Part shown: piece by piece, positions 1-5,754 of the stretch
How the letters are laid out: each line of letters begins with the position of its first letter
Position numbering within the stretch: the stretch's first letter is position 1
Origin: Nitrospirota bacterium
GTDB taxonomy: Bacteria > Nitrospirota > JAOUDF01
NCBI GenBank assembly: GCA_029859385.1
Contig: JAOUDF010000158.1
Coordinates: 1-5,754 of the forward strand
Length of the DNA: 5,754 bases
Reading direction: 5' to 3'
Translations under genes and position numbers: made by a program
Notes under the pieces: model-generated
Told to the model about the DNA's origin: nothing
The model's input: the letters and a program-made list of their open reading frames with translations, nothing else
The model's database searches: none

Positions 1-1494
1 GAGTTCACCCCCACCGGCCCTGATGGCGTTCCGGATGACAAGATTCTAGAAGAGGATATCCTCACCCCCGTGAGAAAGTTTCTCGAAGACAAAGTCAACA
101 CCCTTCCCGACGGCACTTTGCTCAAGGACCACATCCTCTATATCGTCGTCGTCCACGGCATGCCCTATTCGGGTAAGGCAGTCTTCGGCATCGAGCATGG
201 CGTGACATCCCTTAAACGCGACCACGGCTCACTGGCGTCCCTGGAACAACGACTAGGAACTCTCTACTATAAATGGAGCGCCTTCACACCGCCTGTGATT
301 TCTTTCCTCATGAACGGCGGACCAGACTCTGAAAAGGGCGTGGTGAACCACATTATCACCAGCGCCATGCGCCATCCCATGACGGGTAATCAGTGGAACC
401 CCTATCTTCATCCGGATACCCACTCCTTCCTCTCAAGAAGCCGACAGCCTTTCTTCTATGACATCGCGCCGCTCAAACGTCGCCGGGAAGTTCTTCCCAA
501 AGACTTCTTCATCTATGCCGTCACCAGGATCGACGGGGCCGACGCGGAAGAGGCGAAGCGAATCATCGACTATTCCCTTTACGCAACGAAGTATCTGCGG
601 CCCGAGATGGACTGCCGCGTCAGGGCATCGCTGGCGAAAGAAGGGAGAAAGACGCTGAGTGACCTGCCGGAACGACTGGCTCAGGCTGAAGAAAAGAACC
701 TCTGGGGAGGAGAAGAGCTCAAGGTCTTAGGCTTCATGACAGGACCGAAACCGGATAGCCAGGGATTACCTTTTCTCGTACGACCTGAGAATGAAGCCAA
801 TGGGAACTGCTTAGAGAAGATAACAGACTGGAAGGTGTCGGGCTTCTATCCCGGTGGTATCGACAGATATGTAAAGAGCGAGAATGGACTCAACCTGAAG
901 AAGGCGGCCATCTGGGACTATATCAGCAAAGGGGTAACGGTTTCAGCAGCAGGAGCCCCTGCCTCCAATGGTGGCCCCCACATCACCAATGCCACCTTCT
1001 GGGACAACCAGATACTAATGAGATACCTTTTCCGAGGAAGGGACCTGGGAGAGAGCCTGCTCCTGTCGATATACTATACCAACTGGTCCACCTCGCTGAT
1101 TGGCGACCCTCTCATGCATGTCGACCTGAGGAAAACAGTACTGGACACAACTCCTCCCCTCGCCAAGGACAGCCTTGAGGTCAGGTTTGAATCAGATTTC
1201 GATAAAGTTACCGCAATAGTCGGGGCCGATCTGGCAGACGATACAGTCAATCCGGAAGTCGCGGTAATGATGATCGTCTTTCGGGATAAGGATGGGAATG
1301 AAGTAACGGGGATATCCGGGCTTTACTCAAAGAGGCCGTGGGCAGCGGTTAAAGGACTCCGTACCGATACCGACTACACCTTGAAGACAATCCTCATCGA
1401 CCCTTACGGCAACAGGACCGACATACCGGAGATGACCGTGCGGACAAAAACGACCAAGTACCCCTCGTCAATCTTCAGGAAGCTCTTTTATTAA
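1..1494 (+). CDS. TIGR03790-like protein with C-terminal FnIII-like domain (5' truncated)
   Basis: The frame is open from the first base and ends at TAA (1492-1494), so 497 residues are visible and the true start lies left of the window; the GTG at 70 is probably just an internal Val. Numbering from the first codon, a strand-like segment ILYIVVVHGMPY (about 45-56) is followed by TSLKRDHGSLASLE, then FIYAVTRIDG (170-179) with a following helix EEAKRIIDYS, a glycine-rich stretch SAAGAPASNGGPHIT (315-329) and LIGDPLMHVDL (366-376). This order resembles my memory of TIGR03790, a family of unknown function known only from exosortase-carrying genomes. Residues about 388-484 look like a fibronectin-III domain, with the closing pattern VKGLRTDTDYTLKTILIDPYGN. 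I see no clear His-Cys catalytic pair, no membrane segment and no PEP-CTERM tail (it ends SSIFRKLFY). Its stop lies 11 bases from the end of the convergent EpsI gene. An exported location is inferred because the N-terminus is missing. Family assignment is moderately sure. Confidence 0.72.
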   Translation, partial: EFTPTGPDGVPDDKILEEDILTPVRKFLEDKVNTLPDGTLLKDHILYIVVVHGMPYSGKAVFGIEHGVTSLKRDHGSLASLEQRLGTLYYKWSAFTPPVISFLMNGGPDSEKGVVNHIITSAMRHPMTGNQWNPYLHPDTHSFLSRSRQPFFYDIAPLKRRREVLPKDFFIYAVTRIDGADAEEAKRIIDYSLYATKYLRPEMDCRVRASLAKEGRKTLSDLPERLAQAEEKNLWGGEELKVLGFMTGPKPDSQGLPFLVRPENEANGNCLEKITDWKVSGFYPGGIDRYVKSENGLNLKKAAIWDYISKGVTVSAAGAPASNGGPHITNATFWDNQILMRYLFRGRDLGESLLLSIYYTNWSTSLIGDPLMHVDLRKTVLDTTPPLAKDSLEVRFESDFDKVTAIVGADLADDTVNPEVAVMMIVFRDKDGNEVTGISGLYSKRPWAAVKGLRTDTDYTLKTILIDPYGNRTDIPEMTVRTKTTKYPSSIFRKLFY

Positions 1495-1505
1495 GGCAGA
1501 CCGGA

Positions 1506-2138
1506 TCACTTCGGCAAATACTCCCGTATCACCGGATAGAAATCCCTTATGAAGGCCTCGCCGGTCGCCGAGGTCTCTTCAAGATTCCCCTGCATCGGGA
1601 GCGAAATGCGAATGAACGATTCATCTCTTCGGCGGTGCATCACAGAGTTGGTGATTTCTGCTATCTTCAGTGCATACTCGCTGGTGATCGACTTGTCTAT
1701 CACCTGAAACCAGTAGAGAAAGAGGTCCTTCGTTTCACCCTTCTGATAAACAGCTTTTACAATATTGACGTTCTCGCCACCCACATCGACCCGCCCCTTG
1801 GTGCTCGACGTCTCGTACCAGCCGCTGCCGGGGAGGCAATGCCGCGGAGAGTGAATCCCCCCCATCCCTTTGCCGCCGCTGTGATATCCGATATAAAGAT
1901 CGATCGATCGCCCGTTAGCATCAACATACGTCCGTGAAAGGTAGTCGGCCGGTTTCAAGACTTTGAGAACAGTGTCGCTGAAGGTGGTCTGGGAAACCAT
2001 TCTCCACCCCTGGACGTTCACAGGGAATTCAGACAGTGGCCTGTTGAGAGGCACGGAGATATCTGCATGCAGATTGACAAAGAGTGCGGCAGCCAACAAG
2101 AGCCCATAGACGGCAATGAACCGGGATTTGTTGATCAT
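1506..2138 (-). CDS. epsI: EpsI family protein (exosortase-associated)
   Basis: This 210-residue protein belongs to the EpsI family, which occurs beside exosortases or fused to their C-terminus; its exact biochemical role is not established. The hallmark is HSPRHCLPGSGW at residues 96-107, matching the family's H-x-P-x-x-C-x-P-G-x-G-W pattern. Other family-like features are NVQGWR (41-46) after the N-terminal helix, LYIGYH (81-86), LYWFQV (141-146) and the basic stretch MHRRRDESFIRIS (167-179). Residues 7-22 form one hydrophobic segment, an uncleaved anchor or signal peptide that would put the rest in the periplasm. The ATG overlaps the exosortase TGA as ATGA, and a GGAGG site sits four bases upstream, so translation is probably coupled. 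The length is usual for a stand-alone EpsI. It ends 11 bases from the convergent gene, and I see no terminator hairpin there. Confidence 0.93.
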   Translation of the reverse strand: MINKSRFIAVYGLLLAAALFVNLHADISVPLNRPLSEFPVNVQGWRMVSQTTFSDTVLKVLKPADYLSRTYVDANGRSIDLYIGYHSGGKGMGGIHSPRHCLPGSGWYETSSTKGRVDVGGENVNIVKAVYQKGETKDLFLYWFQVIDKSITSEYALKIAEITNSVMHRRRDESFIRISLPMQGNLEETSATGEAFIRDFYPVIREYLPK

Positions 2139-2986
2139 TTTTCCTCCCCGGCGACGCTTCGCCCCTTAAGCAGAGCCCCCAGGGCCACCAGCATCACCAT
2201 GGCCAGGGCAAAGACCATCATGCCAGCGAATTCATGAAAGAACCCTTCGGCGGCCTTGGCCCCCCAGAACTGGGCTAAAATACCGGTCACGATGACACGG
2301 GTCGCATTGGTGGCAATAGCGATCGGCACCGCCGATACGATGATGATCCACCTCTTTACATTCGATATCTTTATGAAAAAGGCATAAGCTACCGCCAGGG
2401 CGATGAGTGAAACAAGGGAGCGGATGCCGCTACAGGCATCGGCTACCTCAAGGGTGGTCATGGGGAAAACTATAATGTTCCCTTCGCGCATGACGATTAC
2501 CCCTATGAGCTTAAGAAAACCCACCGACACTTTGGTGATGAAGAGCTTGAGTGGAAAAGCTATGGCATCGTAGATAATATAAGGGATCGGCACCATCAGA
2601 AAGAGATAACCGATGGGCAGAAGGAGGTGCCTGAAGACTTCTCTGCCGAAGAAATAGAGCACCATCCCCGCCAGGATGATGATCAATGATGTCCGCATGG
2701 TGAAATATTCGGTACCCAGGAAACCGATAATCAACTGAAAGAGACCGTACAGTATAACCAGAAGGCCCGGTCCCCAAGGGGAAATCAGGGCTTCTTTCAA
2801 AGCCTCGCGCCGCTCATAGGCAAAATAACCGGCAATCAGCGGCACCAGAAAACCATGGGAATAGTTTTCGTCACGGTACCAGTCGTTCACCATTTCTGGC
2901 ACGATGCGGTAATAGGCGGCTGCCAGTAAGAGAAAGATACCGACGAGATACCATCGGAAAATCTTAATCGCCTCAAAAAAGGTCAT
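2135..2986 (-). CDS. xrt: Exosortase (EpsH/Xrt family protein-sorting transpeptidase)
   Basis: A 283-residue, very hydrophobic inner-membrane protein with roughly eight predicted helices. Exosortases are thought to cleave PEP-CTERM-type C-terminal signals and attach the protein to another acceptor at the cell surface. All three expected active-site residues are present: Cys185 in DACSGIRSL (183-191), Arg230 in NATRVIVTGIL (227-237) and His251 in FFHEFAG (249-255). The early motif NYSHGFLVP (41-49) is also typical. The ATG at 2986 follows a GAGGAG site, and no other in-frame start with a site lies between it and an upstream stop (3002-3004). The last codons contain the ribosome binding site for epsI, and the two genes overlap by four bases. 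In many exosortases EpsI is fused to the C-terminus; here the proteins are separate. The subtype (XrtA or another) cannot be fixed by eye. No mutated key residue or frameshift is seen. Confidence 0.95.
   Translation of the reverse strand: MTFFEAIKIFRWYLVGIFLLLAAAYYRIVPEMVNDWYRDENYSHGFLVPLIAGYFAYERREALKEALISPWGPGLLVILYGLFQLIIGFLGTEYFTMRTSLIIILAGMVLYFFGREVFRHLLLPIGYLFLMVPIPYIIYDAIAFPLKLFITKVSVGFLKLIGVIVMREGNIIVFPMTTLEVADACSGIRSLVSLIALAVAYAFFIKISNVKRWIIIVSAVPIAIATNATRVIVTGILAQFWGAKAAEGFFHEFAGMMVFALAMVMLVALGALLKGRSVAGEEK
2143..2147 (-). promoter_or_regulatory. Ribosome binding site of epsI inside the exosortase gene
   Basis: On the minus strand GGAGG lies four bases before the epsI ATG (2138). 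It is embedded in the final codons of the exosortase gene, next to the ATGA stop/start overlap, which supports both the chosen start and translational coupling. Confidence 0.8.
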
Positions 2987-2989
2987 ATG

Positions 2990-2995
2990 CTCCTC
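2990..2995 (-). promoter_or_regulatory. Ribosome binding site of the exosortase gene
   Basis: On the minus strand GAGGAG ends three bases before the ATG at 2986. The spacing is short but workable, and the site picks this ATG over later in-frame Met codons. Confidence 0.7.
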
Positions 2996-3009
2996 ATTAT
3001 GTCATTTAC

Positions 3010-3038
3010 CATCTATATATCGGCTCCCCATTTTGCAA
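3010..3038 (-). promoter_or_regulatory. Weak sigma-70-like promoter candidate for xrt-epsI
   Basis: Reading the minus strand, TTGCAA (3038-3033) is followed after 17 bases by TAGATG (3015-3010); each matches the consensus at four of six positions. TATATA (3019-3014) fits a -10 box better but leaves only 13 bases of spacer. The -35 candidate sits in the centre of a 12-base palindrome. If real, it would give the exosortase-epsI pair its own promoter inside the 104-base gap after the EEP gene, with a leader of about 15-25 bases. If not, the three minus-strand genes may share one transcript. Confidence 0.2.
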
Positions 3039-3041
3039 AAT
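3030..3041. repeat. 12-base perfect palindrome in the xrt upstream gap
   Basis: ATTTTGCAAAAT reads identically on both strands. It lies 44 bases before the exosortase start and overlaps the candidate -35 box, which is where a dimeric repressor site could sit. AT-rich intergenic DNA throws up such palindromes by chance, and no second copy is seen in the other intergenic regions, so an operator role is speculative. Confidence 0.3.
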
Positions 3042-3090
3042 TAAGTCGTACATAAGCAGACGATATTTTATCACAAATACGTAACTTGTC

Positions 3091-4110
3091 CTAATGGGTC
3101 GCTATGCTGGCAAGCTCTGCAATCACCGGCAGGTGGTCAGAACCAACATCCGGCCCTACTCTGCACGCAATCGGCGCAAACCCTTTGTCCGTCAGGATAT
3201 GGTCGATCCTGACTCGGGCCTTCAGGCCGCGAACTTCTCCACCTACGGTCCAGCCATAACCCAAACCGACCTGCGAAAAAGCATTTGAGAAACCACTCCA
3301 GTATTCCCGATATATGGTACTGTCAACCGGCATATTGAAGTCTCCTGCCACAATGACCCAACGCGGCAGAGAGGCTATAGCTTCTTGAACCTGCCTGGAC
3401 ACCTGCCGGCGATTCTCCGTCTCATCAACCAAAAATCCTATCCGATTGAGACTCAACACAGTTCTTCGGTCAAGTATATTCTGCAAACCATAGCGCGGGC
3501 TCGGCAGATGTACCGAGCAGAGAGTCACGGCTCCATTTGGGGTTTGAACTATGCAGTATAACAGGCTTGTGCGGGGCCATTTGTGGGGAGGATGCATCAT
3601 TTGCAGTGAACCGCTCAACTTGAGAGGGAAGCGGGAAAGGAGCGCCAATTGTCCCTCCTGCACTACATGCCATCCCGGAGGCAGCTCCAGCCCAAGCTCA
3701 CGTGGGCATTCCTGCATGGCAACAATATCGGCCCCGGAATCGAAGATCAGAGATGAGAGGGCCTTCCTGTTGAAATTACCGTTCTGCACGTTGCAGGTAA
3801 GGACCTTGAGCACGAGGCCGTTCGGCGCAAATATCTTCCCGAAAGGTAAGCTCAACCCCATGAAGGGGCCAAAGACAAAAATCGCAGCAGCCAGCAAGGG
3901 CCACAAAAGACCACGGTTGAGAAAAATGACAAGGGGTGCCAGAACCACCAGCGGAACCGCCATTACCCACCTTGGCCCAAACAACAACAGTGTAGCCGGC
4001 CACCACCGGTCACCGCCCAATTTCACGACAACAAGCGCCGACAACACAAGGACTGCATAGCCCCAAACCAGCCAATAGAGCAGCCCTGTCTTTTTTCTCA
4101 GCCCTTTCAC
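3091..4110 (-). CDS. Membrane-anchored endonuclease/exonuclease/phosphatase (EEP) family protein
   Basis: The 339-residue protein has an N-terminal membrane part and a C-terminal EEP domain (DNase I / exonuclease III / sphingomyelinase fold, metal-dependent phosphodiester hydrolysis). After a basic start (KGLRKK) there are about three helices (about 11-30, 38-64 and 68-89). The EEP domain from about residue 99 has a full set of expected metal and catalytic residues: Asn107 in LTCNVQNG, Glu134 in MQE, His201 in SVHLPSP, Asp257 and Asn259 in VAGDFNMP, Asp303 in RIDHIL, and Asp325-His326 in GSDHLPVIAEL. A positive N-terminus plus three helices suggests the catalytic domain faces the periplasm, so a lipid or extracellular nucleic acid substrate is possible; this is inference. 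The start is GTG (4110) with AGG six bases upstream; there is no in-frame ATG before the upstream stop (4135-4137), and the next Met is residue 50, inside the membrane part. It lies 104 bases upstream of the exosortase gene on the same strand. The substrate cannot be told from sequence. Confidence 0.9.
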   Translation of the reverse strand: MKGLRKKTGLLYWLVWGYAVLVLSALVVVKLGGDRWWPATLLLFGPRWVMAVPLVVLAPLVIFLNRGLLWPLLAAAIFVFGPFMGLSLPFGKIFAPNGLVLKVLTCNVQNGNFNRKALSSLIFDSGADIVAMQECPRELGLELPPGWHVVQEGQLALLSRFPLKLSGSLQMMHPPHKWPRTSLLYCIVQTPNGAVTLCSVHLPSPRYGLQNILDRRTVLSLNRIGFLVDETENRRQVSRQVQEAIASLPRWVIVAGDFNMPVDSTIYREYWSGFSNAFSQVGLGYGWTVGGEVRGLKARVRIDHILTDKGFAPIACRVGPDVGSDHLPVIAELASIATH

Positions 4111-4149
4111 TACTACCTGTCGACCATCTTGAAGTTATTAACGCAGATT

Positions 4150-4163
4150 GCGGCTGAAGCCGC
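4150..4163 (-). repeat. Small GC stem-loop in the EEP leader
   Basis: A five-base-pair GCGGC/GCCGC stem closes a four-base loop (TTCA on the minus strand). If transcription starts near 4179, it lies in the leader of the EEP mRNA, about 40 bases before the GTG. It has no T-run after it on either strand, so it is not an intrinsic terminator. A stem this short may be chance. Confidence 0.25.
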
Positions 4164-4185
4164 CGATACACTTGAGCATGCAGTC

Positions 4186-4214
4186 AATTTACCGAAAAAC
4201 CGTAAAATTGTCCA
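4186..4214 (-). promoter_or_regulatory. Sigma-70-like promoter candidate for the EEP gene
   Basis: On the minus strand TGGACA (4214-4209, five of six consensus matches) is followed after exactly 17 bases by TAAATT (4191-4186, four of six). Transcription would begin near 4179 and leave a leader of roughly 70 bases before the GTG. This is the best-spaced promoter candidate in the window and fits the direction of the gene; it has not been scored against background. Confidence 0.4.
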
Positions 4215-4574
4215 AATTTATAGCTTCGCACTCCGCAAATCTGAAGAATCATGCCGTACATCCCCACCCACGCTTTCAGGCGATTACGCCCAATATGCAT
4301 GGAATGATGTAGAACCGATGCATGCCTCGCACATAGTCCAGAAGACGCCCTTGAATTCGGGGTTTGCCTGCCGCGGACACCCCTGCCAAAACAACGGAAG
4401 AAAGCCTGTAAGACGACCCGATGACCTCACAATTCTCAAGCCTGCCGCTCGATGGCTCTTCCATTATAGACAATTAACCGTCTTCGATATATCTTGATAA
4501 CTTGAGCGACGAGCATTAGGTTAACCATTGATATAGAATATATGAAATTCTTAACGTTTTATCCGGACTACTTC

Positions 4575-5754
4575 ATGTTTCGATGCCTCTGCCTAGCGGC
4601 TTTCATTAGCCTTACTCATCTTCCACCAGCTTGCGCCAGTGACGCCACCCAGCAAGCCGCTGACATCCCTGAGAATCTCAGTGAGATGATAAACAGGAAA
4701 GATCGCCTTTCCATAAAATCTTTTCCCGTAGACCAGCTCGAGAATTCCAAGGACCATTATACCTGGCAACCCGAATCGCTCTGTTATACAGATGTCCTTA
4801 CCGGCCACGAAGTATGGAGAATGACTTCAACGCCGGGGCTGTTCAACATTTATCACAACATGATGTCTGCAATGCCGTGGAGTGCCGACGGAAAACGCCT
4901 GGCTTTTATCTCAGACCGAAAAACAACCGCATACCACAAAGAAGAGGGGCAGCGTTCCTGGTTCCTTGTCAATACCGATGGGAGGCATCTCCGGCCGGTG
5001 ATCGAAGGTCCGGCCAGAGAATATTCACATACGCCGTCTTTTACATGGTCGCCCCAGATGCCGGATGTTTACTACGAATTTGCGAGAAACCGGCTGGGGA
5101 TAAAAGGCCTGAAGCAAACGGATCTATACAAATCGATAGTCACAGACAAGGAAATAACAAAAACTCTACTCCTCTCTTTCCCCGACACCCAATTCAGTGA
5201 ATTGGTAATCGGGGGAATCTCGGCCGATGGCCGCAAAGTTATCGTAACACCTTGGGGAGGGCGCTGGATATATCCGGCGACAATATACCCTGAGCACCTC
5301 GCCAGACTTGATGTTCAAAATGGATATGCCACCTACAGAAATCTGGATACCCGGTGGGGTGATACTCCCGCGAAGTATGACCACCCCCATGGAATGGGAC
5401 TTTTAGCCGATGGCGCATGGCTCATGCTCATGCCTTCAGGCTCCCATGCGCATTGGCGTATCAAGGTGCTTGGCTCTGCCCCCGATGGTGGTTCAGGTTA
5501 TAGCTATACTCCGCCTGCGACTTTCGGGGAACAATGGCCTGAGAATACCCTCAACCATTGGGGCGGCGAGAGAGACCCTTTCGGATGCAATTACTGGTCG
5601 CATGGTCTGCTCGATCCATGGGGACGCCATGTTTTGTTCAGCAATACTGATGCAAAACCACTAGGTCCCGGTATTTGGGATATGCAACGACATCGCTATG
5701 TTGTCTCCACCTTCGGTGGAGGGGCGCAACATCATAGCTGGTCTGGCTATACTG
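4575..5754 (+). CDS. Secreted TolB/PD40-like beta-propeller protein (3' truncated)
   Basis: An uninterrupted frame runs off the right edge after 393 complete codons. From the ATG at 4575 the product begins with a signal peptide (Arg3, hydrophobic 5-15, likely cut after ACA at 19-21), so it is probably exported; the sequence before Cys20 (LPPA) is a poor lipobox. Propeller-blade motifs recur: PWSADGKRLAFISD (101-114), WSPQMPDVYYE (158-168), GGISADGRKVIVT (213-225), HGMGLLADGAWLMLM (272-286) and HGLLDPWGRHVLFS (343-356). The first is a textbook PD40/TolB-type repeat. Histidines recur at blade starts, and the visible part ends in GGGAQHHSWSGYT. The closest family I can suggest is the propeller group that includes oligogalacturonate lyase, whose metal site uses Gln and His, but that is not established. 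An in-frame ATG at 4542 would add 11 residues (KFLTFYPDYF) and spoil the signal peptide; neither start has a strong ribosome binding site. Any C-terminal sorting signal would be outside the window. Confidence 0.85.
   Translation, partial: MFRCLCLAAFISLTHLPPACASDATQQAADIPENLSEMINRKDRLSIKSFPVDQLENSKDHYTWQPESLCYTDVLTGHEVWRMTSTPGLFNIYHNMMSAMPWSADGKRLAFISDRKTTAYHKEEGQRSWFLVNTDGRHLRPVIEGPAREYSHTPSFTWSPQMPDVYYEFARNRLGIKGLKQTDLYKSIVTDKEITKTLLLSFPDTQFSELVIGGISADGRKVIVTPWGGRWIYPATIYPEHLARLDVQNGYATYRNLDTRWGDTPAKYDHPHGMGLLADGAWLMLMPSGSHAHWRIKVLGSAPDGGSGYSYTPPATFGEQWPENTLNHWGGERDPFGCNYWSHGLLDPWGRHVLFSNTDAKPLGPGIWDMQRHRYVVSTFGGGAQHHSWSGYT

Larger units (their letters stand above)
4111..4574. other. Divergent intergenic region, no credible gene
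   Basis: This 464-base stretch separates the leftward EEP gene from the rightward beta-propeller gene. Short open frames exist on both strands, but they begin at TTG without a ribosome binding site and their products have no recognisable composition or motif. What it does hold is a fair leftward promoter candidate (4186-4214), a small GC stem-loop (4150-4163), an 8-base palindrome GGTTAACC (4519-4526) and, close to the right-hand gene, TAGAAT (4534-4539), five of six matches to a -10 box but with no convincing -35 partner. The final 100 bases are clearly AT-rich, as expected of a promoter region. I see no terminator, tRNA, or insertion-sequence end. Confidence 0.6.

Noticed and set aside
1460..1494. 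Search for a PEP-CTERM tail at the end of the TIGR03790-like protein
   Set aside because: The C-terminus is polar and short, without a PEP-like motif or hydrophobic helix.
1481..1520. Possible bidirectional terminator between the convergent genes
   Set aside because: No stem of more than about three pairs and no suitable T-run beyond either stop codon.
1635..1937. A 100-codon open frame on the plus strand
   Set aside because: It is opposite epsI, whose conserved HSPRHCLPGSGW motif falls in this stretch; no independent coding evidence.
3060..3082. AT-rich imperfect inverted repeat just after the EEP stop, considered as a terminator
   Set aside because: An eight-pair stem with a bulge and almost no GC pairs outside the ACG/CGT base, and no T-run follows it on the minus strand.
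3551..4060. A 169-codon open frame on the plus strand
   Set aside because: It lies wholly opposite the EEP gene, whose active-site motifs are intact. Its product is rich in Ser, Pro, Arg and Thr with no recognisable motif, so it is an antisense shadow.
4330..4385. Minus-strand stretch with GGCAAACC and GGGCGTC resembling pieces of the c-di-GMP-I (GEMM) riboswitch
   Set aside because: The tetraloop-receptor part and the following conserved AAAGCC and second stem are missing, so the resemblance is only local. A covariance-model search would settle it.
4276..4473. A 65-codon minus-strand open frame starting at TTG
   Set aside because: No ribosome binding site and no recognisable motif; the last residues are mildly hydrophobic but not a convincing membrane or toxin peptide.
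4129..4497. A 122-codon plus-strand open frame starting at TTG in the intergenic region
   Set aside because: No ribosome binding site, no domain-like pattern, and it runs across the leftward promoter candidate.
4814..5664. Open frames of 128 and 84 codons (plus) and 74 codons (minus) inside the last gene
   Set aside because: All overlap the continuous propeller frame, which has a signal peptide and repeated blade motifs; these are shadows.

Overview
The window holds five protein genes, and every one looks either membrane-embedded or exported. It most likely comes from a Gram-negative, biofilm-forming bacterium: exosortase/EpsI pairs are confined to bacteria with an outer membrane that make exopolysaccharide. 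The protein sequences have a Desulfobacterota-like flavour, but that is an impression, not a demonstrated assignment. I see no tRNA, rRNA, insertion sequence or CRISPR array.

Layout, left to right. Positions 1-1494 (+) carry the 3' part of a gene for a protein resembling family TIGR03790, a family of unknown function reported only from genomes that have exosortases; it ends in a fibronectin-III-like domain. Only 11 bases away, facing it, is the end of a two-gene minus-strand unit: an exosortase (2135-2986) followed by EpsI (1506-2138). The two overlap by four bases (ATGA) and each has a good Shine-Dalgarno site. Upstream, still on the minus strand and after a 104-base gap, is a gene for a membrane-anchored endonuclease/exonuclease/phosphatase (EEP) protein with a GTG start (3091-4110).

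Positions 4111-4574 are a divergent intergenic region with no credible gene. It holds a fair sigma-70-type promoter candidate for the EEP gene. From 4575 rightwards (+) a gene for a secreted beta-propeller protein with TolB/PD40-like repeats begins; it is still open at the window edge after 393 codons.

How the genes may work together: the exosortase is the protein-sorting enzyme, expected to cleave and transfer proteins bearing a PEP-CTERM-type tail, and EpsI is its usual partner. The TIGR03790-like protein belongs to a family that co-occurs with exosortases, so its convergent placement is meaningful context. No PEP-CTERM tail is visible in the window; the only protein whose C-terminus is hidden is the beta-propeller. 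A link of the EEP and propeller genes to sorting rests on position alone.
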